Positions 38,325-47,811 of a DNA stretch of 64,000 nt are shown here, piece after piece. Where the stretch lies: the NCBI RefSeq assembly GCF_022809125.1, contig NZ_JALGBI010000001.1, positions 1,984,001 to 2,048,000 on the forward strand, written 5' to 3'. Both the position numbers and the translations under genes were made by a program. Origin of the DNA: Variovorax terrae (GTDB lineage: Bacteria > Pseudomonadota > Gammaproteobacteria > Burkholderiales > Burkholderiaceae_C). Below the pieces are notes generated by a model. It saw only the letters and a program-made list of their open reading frames with translations, was not told the origin of the DNA and made no database searches. The number at the start of each line of letters is the position of its first letter. The first letter of the stretch is position 1.

Positions 38325-39329
38325 ATGAACAAACCAGACCTGAACCTGCTCTACGTGCTCCAGGCCCTGCTCGAGACGGGCAGCGTCAAGGAGGCAGCAC
38401 AGCGGCTTTTCCTGAGCGCGCCCGCCGTGAGCCATGCACTCAACCGCCTGCGCGAGACGACTGGCGATGCGCTCCTGGTCCGCGCGGGGCAGCGTCTGGT
38501 GCCGACGGCCCGCGCGCTGGCGATGGTCGAGCCCCTGCGCCAGCTCACCGGCCAGGCCCTGGATCTGCTTGCACCCGGCGCGCAAGGCGCTCAGCCTTGG
38601 GAGCGCGCCAGTCGCCAATTCACCGTCGTCATGCCGGAAGGGCTGGCTGTGGTCCACGGCGCGCGCCTGCTGGCTGGACTGCGCGCGCGCATGCCGTTGG
38701 CAAGCCTCGCCTTGCAGACCGACGCCCAGGCGGACATCGACGCGCTGCGCCTGGGGCGGGTCGATCTGGAAATCCGCCAGACTCCGGCCTGGGCCCCGGA
38801 AGCACGGGTGGAGGTACTGGCCAACGAACCCTGGGCCGGTGCCGTGCGCCGCGGCCACTCTTTGGCGGGCCGCAAGGTCACGGCGGCCCGCTACCGGGCT
38901 GCCGAACATGTAGCCCTGGACGCATCGAACCCCGACGACGTTCGGCTGGACATTCAATTGCGCGGCAACAGCCTGTCGCGGCAGGTCGTGCTGCGAACGC
39001 CGGCGCCCTACGCGGCGCTGGTCGCCGCGGCCAGCTCGGACCTGGTGGCCACCGTGGCGCGCAGCCTGGCGGAGGCCGTGGCATCGACGCTCGGCTTGCA
39101 TTGCTTCGAGCTGCCCAGCCCCCTGCCGCGCGTCGAACTGATGCAGGCCTGGCATCCCCGGTCGGAGGGCGACCTCGCGCACGCCCATCTTCGAGCCTGC
39201 GTACGCGCCCTGCTGGGCCGCCTGGCTACAGCAGCGGCAACAGGTCCCGCGCCGCGTCCAGCATCAGTGGCAACAGGTCGCGCTGCAGGGTCGCAGGGTC
39301 GAGGCGCGCGGGCGACGCCACCACGTTGA
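38325..39329 (+). CDS. LysR-family regulator with 3' end overlapping an IclR gene
   Basis: 334-aa LysR-type regulator of the NodD/LinR-like branch: MNKPDLNLLYVLQALLETGS, KEAAQRLFLSAPAVSHALNRLR, then LLVRAGQRLVPTARA. The C-terminal about 35 residues (after LLGRLATAAA, rich in Ala/Gly/Arg/Pro) are low complexity and antisense to the end of the IclR gene, a 104-bp convergent overlap. Most relatives are about 300 aa, so this tail is probably read-through after loss of an earlier stop. It is divergent from the unrecognised gene 37076-38188. Confidence 0.88.
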   Translation: MNKPDLNLLYVLQALLETGSVKEAAQRLFLSAPAVSHALNRLRETTGDALLVRAGQRLVPTARALAMVEPLRQLTGQALDLLAPGAQGAQPWERASRQFTVVMPEGLAVVHGARLLAGLRARMPLASLALQTDAQADIDALRLGRVDLEIRQTPAWAPEARVEVLANEPWAGAVRRGHSLAGRKVTAARYRAAEHVALDASNPDDVRLDIQLRGNSLSRQVVLRTPAPYAALVAAASSDLVATVARSLAEAVASTLGLHCFELPSPLPRVELMQAWHPRSEGDLAHAHLRACVRALLGRLATAAATGPAPRPASVATGRAAGSQGRGARATPPR

Positions 39330-39984
39330 GGGCGGCCACGGTGCGGCCCTGCATGTTGCGCAGCGGGATGGCCAGGGCGTGCACGCCGAGTTCGTGCTCC
39401 TCGCTCGCGGCGCACCAGTCCTGCGCACGCACCTGCTCGATCAAGGCGCGGAACGCCTTGGCGTCGGTCACGGTGTGCTGCGTGAGGCGCACCAGCTCGC
39501 GGCCCTTCATCCACTGCGCGAATTCCTTCTTCGTCTTGGCCGCCAGCAGCACGCGGCCGGTGGAAGTGGCATGTGCGGGCAGCCGCGCGCCCAGGTGCAG
39601 GCCGTAGGCCAGCATGCGCGTGGCGCCGCTGCGCGCCACGATCACGCCCTGGTCGCCGTCGAGCACCACCACCGAGAACGGTTCCTGGGTGTGGGCGGCC
39701 AGCCGGTTCAGCGTGGGCTGCACCACGCGCGGCAGCCGCGCCGAAGCCAGGTAGCTGCCCGAGAAGCGCAGCACCTTGGGTGCCAGCCAGAAGTAGCTGC
39801 CGTCGGTTTCCAGGTAGCCCAGGTGCGCCAGCGTCAGCAGGTGGCGCCGCGCCGCCGCGCGCGTGAGGCCGGCGCGCTGCGCGGCCAGCGTGGCATTCAG
39901 GCGCTGGCGCTCGGTGTCGAAGCTCTCGAGCACGGCCAGGCCCTTGGCCATGCCTTCGATGAAATCTGCCTTGGCGATGTCCAT
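39226..39984 (-). CDS. IclR-family regulator, PobR/PcaR-type
   Basis: 252-aa IclR-type regulator. The winged HTH (about 10-75) includes RAGLTRAAARRHLLTLAHLGYLE; the effector domain includes HATSTGRVLLA, TDAKAFRALIEQVRAQDW and the typical LRNMQGRTVAALNVVASPAR. Start MDIAKADF at 39984 is preferred; a longer start (MIAQLVET, 40017) would run into the operator palindrome. It is divergent from pobA, the classic place for the 4-hydroxybenzoate-responsive activator, so that role is a good inference. Its stop codon lies inside the 3' end of the convergent LysR gene. Confidence 0.9.
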   Translation of the reverse strand: MDIAKADFIEGMAKGLAVLESFDTERQRLNATLAAQRAGLTRAAARRHLLTLAHLGYLETDGSYFWLAPKVLRFSGSYLASARLPRVVQPTLNRLAAHTQEPFSVVVLDGDQGVIVARSGATRMLAYGLHLGARLPAHATSTGRVLLAAKTKKEFAQWMKGRELVRLTQHTVTDAKAFRALIEQVRAQDWCAASEEHELGVHALAIPLRNMQGRTVAALNVVASPARLDPATLQRDLLPLMLDAARDLLPLL

Positions 39985-40006
39985 GGCGGTATCTGTCTCC
40001 ACTAGC

Positions 40007-40040
40007 TGCGCGATCATCGCGCAGCACGCACGATGATCGC
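40007..40040. promoter_or_regulatory. Operator-like repeats between the IclR gene and pobA
   Basis: TGCGCGATCATCGCGCA at 40007-40023 is a perfect palindrome with a one-base centre. The decamer GCGATCATCG (40010-40019) recurs inverted and exact as CGATGATCGC at 40031-40040, 21 bp away, two helical turns. PobR/PcaU sites in Acinetobacter are likewise built from repeated 10-bp units. Confidence 0.65.
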
Positions 40041-40092
40041 ACATTCGGTGCCCCCTGGGCTGGAAAGCGGGCCTGGCCCCTCCTAAGCTTGA

Positions 40093-41295
<1,203 letters not shown>

Positions 41296-41301
41296 CACCG
41301 G

Positions 41302-41325
41302 AAAACGGTGCCTTTGCGCCGTTTT
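41302..41325 (+). terminator. Terminator after pobA
   Basis: AAAACGGTGC / GCGCCGTTTT form a 10-bp stem with one G-U pair and a 4-base loop; the T-run 41321-41325 follows. It is 7 bp after the pobA stop codon. Confidence 0.8.
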
Positions 41326-41326
41326 T

Positions 41327-41386
41327 GAGATAAATTCGGCCTGATGTCCGCGTCGGGTGGACATTTTCAGCTATCAAATCCATAGC
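41327..41386 (-). repeat. Dispersed palindromic repeat, copy F (upstream of CoA-transferase gene)
   Basis: Core GCTATCAAATCCATAGC at 41370-41386, preceded by GAGATAAATTCGGC, CTGATGTCC and GGTGGACAT. GAGATAAA plus ATGTCC are shared with copy D. It fills the gap between the pobA terminator and the next start codon, which is 2 bp beyond the core. Confidence 0.75.
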
Positions 41387-41388
41387 AA

Positions 41389-42300
41389 ATGACCACCATC
41401 TCCGCTGCCGCCTCGCTGCGCCCGCTCAAGGGCGTGCGCCTTCTCAGCCTCGCCCTCAACCTGCCCGGCCCGGCCGCGCTGATGCGCTGCCGCCAGATGG
41501 GCGCCACCTGCACCAAGCTGGAGCCGCCCGCGCCCAAAGGGGCGCCGGCCGGCAGTTCAGGCGACCCCATGGGCCAGTACAACCCGCCGGCCTACGCCCA
41601 GTTGCACGAAGGCGTGAAGATCGTCTCGGCAGACCTCAAGACCGAGGCCGGGCAGAAGAAGCTGCACCAGTTGCTGGCGCGCACCGACGTGCTGCTGACC
41701 TCGTTCCGCCCCTCGGCGCTCGCCAAGCTGGGCCTGGGCTGGAAGGCGCTGCACCGGCTCCATCCCGCGCTGTCGCAGGTGGCCATCGTCGGCGCGCCCG
41801 GCGCGCGCGCCGAGGAGCCGGGCCACGACCTCACCTATCTCGCCGACAACGGCCTCGTGACCGGGCTGGACCTGCCGGCCACGCTGTACGCCGACATGGC
41901 CGGCTCGCTGATGGCCAGCGAGGCCGTGCTGCAGGCCATGCTGGCGCAGCGGGCCAGGGACAAGGGCGTGTTCATCGAAGTGGCGCTGTCGAGCGCGGCG
42001 GGCTACCTCGCCCTGCCCCGCGCCTGGGGCCTGACCCAGCCCAGCGGCTCGGTCGGCGGCGCCCACGCGGGCTACCGCGTCTACCCCTGCAAGGACGGCC
42101 GCGTGGCCGTGGCGGCGCTGGAGCCGCACTTCGCGGCGGCGCTGTGCGCGGCGGCGGGCGTAACGGCGCCCGACGTGCGCGCCCTGTTCGCGCCGGCCAC
42201 GCACCAAGCCATTGCGGCCTTCCTGCTCACGCAGACGCGGCGGGCGCTGGACCGGCTCGCCGCGGACAAGGACATCCCGCTGCACACGCTGGCCGCTTGA
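41389..42300 (+). CDS. Class III CoA-transferase (CaiB/BaiF family), short form
   Basis: 303-aa protein of the CaiB/BaiF class III CoA-transferase family, which moves CoA between carboxylic acids. Recognisable: LKGVRLLSLALNLPGPAALMRC at the N-terminus, TDVLLTSFRPSALAKLGLGW around 100, HDLTYLADNGLV, AGYRVYPCKDGRVAVAALEPHF. Relatives are usually 360-400 aa, so the C-terminal part is shortened. The Asp usually serving as nucleophile near residue 165-175 may be in TLYADMAGSL. No Shine-Dalgarno precedes ATG 41389, because the upstream bases are repeat copy F. It is transcribed in the same direction as pobA but after a terminator. The acyl substrate is unknown. Confidence 0.82.
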   Translation: MTTISAAASLRPLKGVRLLSLALNLPGPAALMRCRQMGATCTKLEPPAPKGAPAGSSGDPMGQYNPPAYAQLHEGVKIVSADLKTEAGQKKLHQLLARTDVLLTSFRPSALAKLGLGWKALHRLHPALSQVAIVGAPGARAEEPGHDLTYLADNGLVTGLDLPATLYADMAGSLMASEAVLQAMLAQRARDKGVFIEVALSSAAGYLALPRAWGLTQPSGSVGGAHAGYRVYPCKDGRVAVAALEPHFAAALCAAAGVTAPDVRALFAPATHQAIAAFLLTQTRRALDRLAADKDIPLHTLAA

Positions 42301-42337
42301 TCCCGGCGGCAAACGCCAGCGGGCCGGCCGGCCCCGT

Positions 42338-43315
42338 TCAGTCCACCTTGGCGCCCGAGTCGCGCACGATCTTGCCCCACTTGGCGGTCTCGGTGCGCAT
42401 GAAGCCCGCGAACTGGTCCGGGCTGCTGCCCACGATCTGGATGCCCAGCCCCTGCAGCCGCTCGCGCACATCGGGCATCTGCAGGATCTTCACGATCTCG
42501 CCGTTCAGGCGCGCCACGATCTCCTTGGGCGTGCCGGCCGGCGCCAGGATGCCGAACCATTGCAGGGCCTCGAAGCCCGGCAGGCCCGAGGCAGCCACGG
42601 TCGGCAGCCTGGGCGCCACCGGCGACGGCTTGGCGTCGGTGACGGCCAGCGCATTGAGCTTGCCATCCTGCACATAGGGCAGGAACGCCACGGCGGTGCC
42701 GAAGGCCAGCGCGATGCGGCCGCTGACCAGGTCCATCGTCATCGGCGAATCGCCCTTGTACGGCACATGCTGGATGTCGATGCCGGCCAGGCTCCTGAAG
42801 TGCTCGGCCGTGAGGTGCGACACGCTGCCGTTGCCGGTGGAGCCGAACATCAGCTGCCCGGGCCGGGCCTTGGCCAGGGCGATGAGTTCGCCCACCGACT
42901 TCGCCGGCACCGAAGGATGCGTCACCAGCAGGATGGTGGCCGTGCCCAGCAGGGCCACGGGCGAAAAGTCCTTGATCGAGTCATACGGCAGCTTGCTGTA
43001 CAGGCTGGACGCAATGGCGTGCGTGCTGCTGGTGCCCATGAGGAGGGTGTAGCCGTCCGGCGCGGCCTTGGCCACGAGGTCGGAGCCGGTGGTGCCACCG
43101 GCTCCGGCGCGGTTGTCGATCACGAAGGCCTGGCCCAGGCTCTGCGACAGCTTGTCGCCCAGCAGCCGCCCGACGATGTCGGTCGAGCCGCCTGCCGGGA
43201 ACGGAATCACCAGCCGCACCGGCTTGGTGGGCCAGCCCTGCGCCAGCGAACTGGTCGCGGCAAGGGCGACGCCGAGGGCCGTGAGGACGGCGCGGGTGGA
43301 CGACATGAAGCGCAT
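42338..43315 (-). CDS. Bug-family periplasmic receptor (TctC-like)
   Basis: 325-aa Bug receptor. Signal peptide to SLAQ, then WPTKPVRLVIPFPAGGSTDIVG, VIDNRAGAGGTTG, APDGYTLLMG and IQHVPYKGDSPMTMDLVSG. Start ATG 43315 follows AGGAGT. It is the last of four leftward genes (Bug, amidohydrolase, FAD oxidoreductase, Bug), 33 bp after the oxidoreductase. Having two receptors in one operon suggests two related ligands. Confidence 0.93.
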   Translation of the reverse strand: MRFMSSTRAVLTALGVALAATSSLAQGWPTKPVRLVIPFPAGGSTDIVGRLLGDKLSQSLGQAFVIDNRAGAGGTTGSDLVAKAAPDGYTLLMGTSSTHAIASSLYSKLPYDSIKDFSPVALLGTATILLVTHPSVPAKSVGELIALAKARPGQLMFGSTGNGSVSHLTAEHFRSLAGIDIQHVPYKGDSPMTMDLVSGRIALAFGTAVAFLPYVQDGKLNALAVTDAKPSPVAPRLPTVAASGLPGFEALQWFGILAPAGTPKEIVARLNGEIVKILQMPDVRERLQGLGIQIVGSSPDQFAGFMRTETAKWGKIVRDSGAKVD

Positions 43316-43348
43316 GGCAGACTCCTGGCAGCGAGTGGATGAAGAGGT

Positions 43349-44581
43349 TCAGGCCGTGGCCGGCGAAGAGGTTTTTCCAAGCAGGCCGTCGGCGATCCGC
43401 TGCGCCGTCGTCAGCGAATCGGTCAGCCCCAGATGGCCGTGGCCCACGGCCAGCCACAGGCCGGGCCGGCCGGGCGCGGGGCCGACCACCGGCACCGAAT
43501 CAGGCATGCAGGGCCGGTGCCCCATCCATGAACGGGTGGGCACGCCGTCCAGGCCGGCAAAGGTCTGGCGCGCGATCTGTCCAAGCAGGGCCGCGCGGCG
43601 CGGATCGGGCGGCTGCGCCAGGCCGCCGATCTCCACCGTGCCGCCGACGCGCAGGCCCGCTTCCATCGGCGTGATGAAGACCTTGCGGTCGGCCAGCACC
43701 ACGGTGCGCGACACGGTATCGCGCGCGCCCTCGAACTGCAGGTGGTAGCCGCGCTGGCTTTCCAGCGCCAGCCGCACGCCCAGCGGGTCCAGCAGGCTGC
43801 GCGACCAGGCTCCGGCCGCGACCACCACCTGGTCGAAGCTCCCACCCGCCGCGTCGCCGTCAAGCCGCCACGCGCCGTCCTCGGGCACCAGGGCCTGCAC
43901 GCCGGTGCGCAGCAGGCGGCCGCCGGCGTCCACATAGGCCTGCGCCATGGCCTGCACGTAGCGAAAGGGATTGAGGATGGTGGCATGGTCGGCCAGGTAC
44001 ACGCCAACCCGGTAGCGCTCGCAGACGCCGGGCTCCAGGGCCAGGATGCCGGCGCGGTCCAGCCGCTCGAAGCGGTAGCCATAGGCTTCGCGCAGGCGCC
44101 AGCCGGTGGCGTCCTTGGCCAGCGCGGCGGCGTCGGGGTACAGGTGCAGGTGGCCGCGGCGCAGGAACAGCTCGGGCACGCCCAGTTCGCGCGCCATCGC
44201 CTCGTGGGCCTCGAGCGCGCCGGTGTGCAGCGACGCCAGCCGGGCGGCGGCATCGGCCACGGCGGAAGGCCGGGCCGAGGCCACAAAACGCATCAGCCAG
44301 GGCAGCGCCCGCGGCAGGTAGCGCCAGGGCAGGTACAGCGGGCTTTCGCCGTCCAGCAGCATGCTGGGCACCGAGGCCAGCACGCCGGGCAAGGCCATCG
44401 GCGCCACCGAGCCGGGGCTGATGGCGCCGGAGTTGCCGAAGCTGCAGCCGCGGCCGGGCTCATCGCGGTCGATCAGGGTGACGTCGGCGCCACGCCGGCG
44501 CAGGGCCAGGGCGATGCTGGTGCCGACCACGCCGGCGCCCACCACGGCGAGCCGCCGCGCGGCCATTGAAGAGGCTTGCAT
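43349..44581 (-). CDS. FAD-dependent D-amino acid dehydrogenase-like oxidoreductase
   Basis: 410-aa DAO/DadA-family flavoprotein. N-terminal FAD motif VVGAGVVGTSIALALRRRG; then GRGCSFGNSGAISPGS, a DadA-like segment; C-terminal GLWLAVGHGHLGLT with the second FAD contact. Relatives oxidise D-amino acids or similar secondary/primary amines to oxo acids. Start ATG 44581 is assumed, with MAARRLAVV at 44566 as the alternative; neither has a good Shine-Dalgarno. It lies 17 bp after the amidohydrolase, so an amide or cyclic amino-acid derivative cleaved by that enzyme could feed this one. That link is inference. Confidence 0.87.
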   Translation of the reverse strand: MQASSMAARRLAVVGAGVVGTSIALALRRRGADVTLIDRDEPGRGCSFGNSGAISPGSVAPMALPGVLASVPSMLLDGESPLYLPWRYLPRALPWLMRFVASARPSAVADAAARLASLHTGALEAHEAMARELGVPELFLRRGHLHLYPDAAALAKDATGWRLREAYGYRFERLDRAGILALEPGVCERYRVGVYLADHATILNPFRYVQAMAQAYVDAGGRLLRTGVQALVPEDGAWRLDGDAAGGSFDQVVVAAGAWSRSLLDPLGVRLALESQRGYHLQFEGARDTVSRTVVLADRKVFITPMEAGLRVGGTVEIGGLAQPPDPRRAALLGQIARQTFAGLDGVPTRSWMGHRPCMPDSVPVVGPAPGRPGLWLAVGHGHLGLTDSLTTAQRIADGLLGKTSSPATA

Positions 44582-44598
44582 GGAGGTTGCCGCCGCGT

Positions 44599-45807
44599 TC
44601 AACGGCGCTTGTCCGACACGATGCGCCCGTCCTTGAGCACGAGCTGCAGGCGGCGCACGTTGTTGATGTCCTCCAGCGGGTTGCCGCCGACCACGATCAG
44701 GTCGGCGATCTTGCCCTTCTCCACCGTGCCCAGCTCGTCGCCCACACCGCAGATAGCGGCGCCGTGGCGGGTGGCCGCCTGCAGCGCCTGCCAGGGCGTG
44801 GCGCCGTCGCGCACCCACAGGCCCAACTCCAGCAGCGCGGCGTCCTTGAGTGGCCGGATGTCGGAGCCCAACGCCATCTTCACGCCCGCCTTCAGGGCCT
44901 TGAGGAAGCCGGCCTGATGCACGTCGGCGGCTGCGTCGGCGCGGCAGCACAGCGAATGGGCCAGGTTGCGGTTTTTCACCCAGCGCTGCTCCCAGTCGTT
45001 GGTCGCCTGGCCCGGCGTGAGGTGGCTGATCGACAGCGTCGGCACGTACCAGACGTCGTGCTCGAGGAACAGCTCGATGCACTCGTCGTCGAGGATGTAG
45101 CCATGCTCAATGCTGTGCGCGCCGAGCCGGATCGCGGCCTTCACGGCCTCGGGGTTGGTGGCGTGCGCCATCACCTTGAATTCGCGCAGGCGGCAGATGT
45201 CGAACGCGGCCTTGATCTCGTCGGGCAGCAGGAACGAGTGGCGGTGCAGGTCCCAGGCCGGGCCCATGATGCCGCCCGACAGGTTGAGCTTGATGTGATC
45301 CACCCCGTTCTTGATCTGCTCGCGGATGGCCTGCACGAAGCCATAGGGACCGTCACACTCCAGCGCGTGGCCCGAGGTCAGGAAATGGCCGCCCGTGGTG
45401 GTGAGGAAATGGCCGGCCGCGAACAGGCGCGGCCCCAGGTGCTGGCCCGAGTCGAAGGCCCGCTTCCAGGCCACGTCCATGTAATGGTGCGCACCGGCGC
45501 AGCGCAGGCCCATGATGCCGGACTCCAGCATCGCCGCCTGCAGCTTGTGGCCGAACAGCGTGACCTGCTCGGGCAGCGGCATGTCGGCCAGCGAGGCGAA
45601 GTAGTCGGGGTGGATGTGCACGTCCCACAGGCCGGGCATCAGGTAGGCGCCCTTCAGGTCGATGACCTCGGCATCGCCGACGGCGGGGGCCTGGCCGGCC
45701 GCGAAGATGTCCTTGATCCGCCCGTCCTCGATCAGGACGGCCGTGTCGGCTTGGGGTTGGGGCTGGACGCAGTCGACCAGCGTGGCATGGGTGAGCAGGG
45801 TTCGCAT
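44599..45807 (-). CDS. Metal-dependent amidohydrolase (imidazolonepropionase-like)
   Basis: 402-aa amidohydrolase-superfamily enzyme. Metal motif LWDVHIHPD near residues 60-68, a Lys/His-rich middle (HIKLNLSGG, the metal-bridging Lys candidate), VMAHATN, SIEHGYILD, and catalytic Asp in LGSDIRPLKD. The C-terminus has the usual GTVEKGKIADLIVV. ATG 45807 is taken; an upstream TTG is less likely. Prolidase/imidazolonepropionase-type members hydrolyse cyclic amides and dipeptides; the exact substrate is not visible. It lies between a Bug receptor (24 bp) and the FAD oxidoreductase (17 bp). Confidence 0.88.
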   Translation of the reverse strand: MRTLLTHATLVDCVQPQPQADTAVLIEDGRIKDIFAAGQAPAVGDAEVIDLKGAYLMPGLWDVHIHPDYFASLADMPLPEQVTLFGHKLQAAMLESGIMGLRCAGAHHYMDVAWKRAFDSGQHLGPRLFAAGHFLTTTGGHFLTSGHALECDGPYGFVQAIREQIKNGVDHIKLNLSGGIMGPAWDLHRHSFLLPDEIKAAFDICRLREFKVMAHATNPEAVKAAIRLGAHSIEHGYILDDECIELFLEHDVWYVPTLSISHLTPGQATNDWEQRWVKNRNLAHSLCCRADAAADVHQAGFLKALKAGVKMALGSDIRPLKDAALLELGLWVRDGATPWQALQAATRHGAAICGVGDELGTVEKGKIADLIVVGGNPLEDINNVRRLQLVLKDGRIVSDKRR

Positions 45808-45831
45808 GGGATTCAAGAAAAGAGGCCGGCT

Positions 45832-46806
45832 TTACTCGGCGACGATGCCGACCTTGGCAGCCAGGTCTTTCCATTTGGCCACTTCGGACTGGATGAAGCG
45901 CCCGAACTCCTCGGGGCTCTGGCCTGCGGGCACGATGTCGCGCTCGGCGAAGGCCCTGGACAGCTCGGGCGCGGCCAACAGGGCCACCGCCTCGGTGTTG
46001 ACGCGCTCGATCACCGCGCGCGGCGTCTTCGCCGGCGCCAGCAGGCCGAACCAGGTGCCGCCGGTGAAGCCGGGCAGGCCCGCCTCGGCGAAGGTCGGCA
46101 CATCGGGCGCATTGGCCAGGCGCTGCCGGCCGGCCACGGCCAGTGCGCGCAGCTTGCCGGCCTTGACCTGCTCAAGCACCGCCGTCGGCGTGTCGAAGCT
46201 GTACTGGATCTGGCCGCCGATCAGGTCGGTGATGGACGGGCCGCTGCCCTTATAGGGCACGTGCACGCTGTTGATGCGCGCCATCGACTTGAACAGCTCG
46301 CCCGCCAGGTGGTTGGAGGTGTTGTTGCCAAAGGAGGAATAGTTGAGCTTGCCGGGGTTGGCGCGCGCGTAGGCGATGAACTCCTCCAGCGTGCGGGCCG
46401 GCAACTGGGGGTTGACCACCAGGAAGAACGGCACCTGGCCCACCAGGGTGATGGGCTGCAGGTCCCGGACCGGGTCATAGGCCAGCGCCTTCATGGTGAT
46501 CGGCGCGATCGACACCTCGGGCGAAGCGGCCAGCAGCAATGTGTAGCCGTCCGGCTCGGCCCGCACCACCGACATGGCTCCCACCGTGCCGCCGGCACCG
46601 GCGCGGTTGTCCACGATCACCTGCTGGCCCAGGCTGCGCCCCAGCCGCTCGGCCAGCAGCCGGCCGGCGATGTCGGTGCTGCCCCCGGGCGGGTAGCCGA
46701 TCACCAGGCGCAGCGGACGCGCCGGCCAGCCGGGGGCCTGGGCCAGCGCCACACCGGGCAAGGCGGCGGCTGCGGAGCACGAAAGCAGGAAGCGGCGACG
46801 CTGCAT
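45832..46806 (-). CDS. Bug-family periplasmic receptor (TctC-like)
   Basis: 324-aa Bug receptor with an Arg-rich signal peptide (MQRRRFLLSC, ending ALAQ). Motifs WPARPLRLVIGYPPGGSTDIAG, VIVDNRAGAGGTVG, EPDGYTLLL and VHVPYKGSGPSITDLIGG. Start 46806 follows GGAGAG. It is the first gene of the leftward four-gene operon, transcribed from the region holding the paired palindromes, and is divergent from the nitrilase-family gene. Confidence 0.93.
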   Translation of the reverse strand: MQRRRFLLSCSAAAALPGVALAQAPGWPARPLRLVIGYPPGGSTDIAGRLLAERLGRSLGQQVIVDNRAGAGGTVGAMSVVRAEPDGYTLLLAASPEVSIAPITMKALAYDPVRDLQPITLVGQVPFFLVVNPQLPARTLEEFIAYARANPGKLNYSSFGNNTSNHLAGELFKSMARINSVHVPYKGSGPSITDLIGGQIQYSFDTPTAVLEQVKAGKLRALAVAGRQRLANAPDVPTFAEAGLPGFTGGTWFGLLAPAKTPRAVIERVNTEAVALLAAPELSRAFAERDIVPAGQSPEEFGRFIQSEVAKWKDLAAKVGIVAE

Positions 46807-46877
46807 CAGGACTCTCCAAAAGCGGGGGAACAAACGGCCGCACGACCGGCGGCACTGGCAAAGCACTTTAGCGCCTA

Positions 46878-46917
46878 GAATATTGTTTAGCAATATTCAG
46901 TTATTGGAATGCAATAA
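46878..46917. promoter_or_regulatory. Two matched palindromes between the divergent operons
   Basis: GAATATTG-TTTAG-CAATATTC (46878-46898) and TTATTG-GAATG-CAATAA (46901-46917) share the pattern TATTG-N5-CAATA. Their centres are 21 bp apart. They lie just upstream of the nitrilase gene Shine-Dalgarno and 70-110 bp from the opposite start. Likely operator of the linked IclR regulator. Confidence 0.65.
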
Positions 46918-46930
46918 TATAGGAGACCCC

Positions 46931-47800
46931 ATGGCCCGCCTTCTCACCGTTGCAGCCGCCCAGACCGGCAGCGTGGCCGATAACGGCCTGCCCGCCATCA
47001 CCGAGAGCGCACATGCCCTGCTGGACGAGGCGGCGCGCCAGGGCGTGCGGCTGCTGAGCTTCTGCGAATTGTTCCTCACGCCCTTCTTCGCCAACCGGCT
47101 GGAAGAAGCGTTCGACCCCTATTTCATGGCGCCCGACCATCCCGCGCTGAAAGGCCTGCGCGACAAGGCCCGCCAGCACGGCATCGCCCTGGTGCTGCCG
47201 TTCGCCGAGCGGGCCGAGGACGGCTACTTCAACAGCGCCTTCATCTACGACGAACGGGGGCAGCAGGTTGGGCGCTACCGCAAGACCCACATCCCCGCCT
47301 ACTTTCCCACCTCGGGCCCGGGCGGCACCGGCAGCTACGAGAAGTTCTACTTCGCCCCGGGCGGCGGCCTGGAGGTGTATGCGGTGGCCGGCACGCGCAT
47401 CGGCGTGCAGATCTGCAACGACCGGCTCTACCCCGAGGCCTCGCGCGTCCTGGCGCTCAAGGGCGCCGAGCTGATCGCCATGCCGATCAGCTTCTCCACC
47501 TACGCCGACCCGGCGCAACGCACCTCGATCTGGGAGATTCCCTTGCGCGCCCGCGCCTACGAGAACGGCGTGTTCGTGCTGGCCTGCAACCGGGTCGGCA
47601 CCGAAGGCTCGCGCCACCACCTGGGCCGCAGCATGGTGGTGGACCCGCGCGGCATGATCGCCGCCGAGGCCGGCACCCAGGCCGCGCAGCTGCTGACGGC
47701 GCAGATCGACCTCGACGCGGTGAGCGCCGCGCGCAAGAAATTTCCCTGGTGGCGCGACCGCCGCCCCGACCTCTACCCATCCCTGGCCGAAGGCCGCTAG
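46931..47800 (+). CDS. Nitrilase-superfamily carbon-nitrogen hydrolase
   Basis: 289-aa hydrolase with the superfamily's Glu-Lys-Cys triad: Glu46 in SFCELFLTP, Lys118 in YRKTHIP, Cys162 in VQICNDRLYPE. Overall it looks like the N-carbamoylputrescine amidase/beta-ureidopropionase branch, which cleaves N-carbamoyl groups or simple amides. Start ATG 46931 follows AGGAGA at 46921-46926. It is divergent from the Bug-amidohydrolase-oxidoreductase-Bug operon and 11 bp before an IclR gene. The set suggests stepwise opening and deamidation of a cyclic or N-substituted amide, but that is inference. Confidence 0.9.
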   Translation: MARLLTVAAAQTGSVADNGLPAITESAHALLDEAARQGVRLLSFCELFLTPFFANRLEEAFDPYFMAPDHPALKGLRDKARQHGIALVLPFAERAEDGYFNSAFIYDERGQQVGRYRKTHIPAYFPTSGPGGTGSYEKFYFAPGGGLEVYAVAGTRIGVQICNDRLYPEASRVLALKGAELIAMPISFSTYADPAQRTSIWEIPLRARAYENGVFVLACNRVGTEGSRHHLGRSMVVDPRGMIAAEAGTQAAQLLTAQIDLDAVSAARKKFPWWRDRRPDLYPSLAEGR

Positions 47801-47811
47801 GCCGCCCTGCC

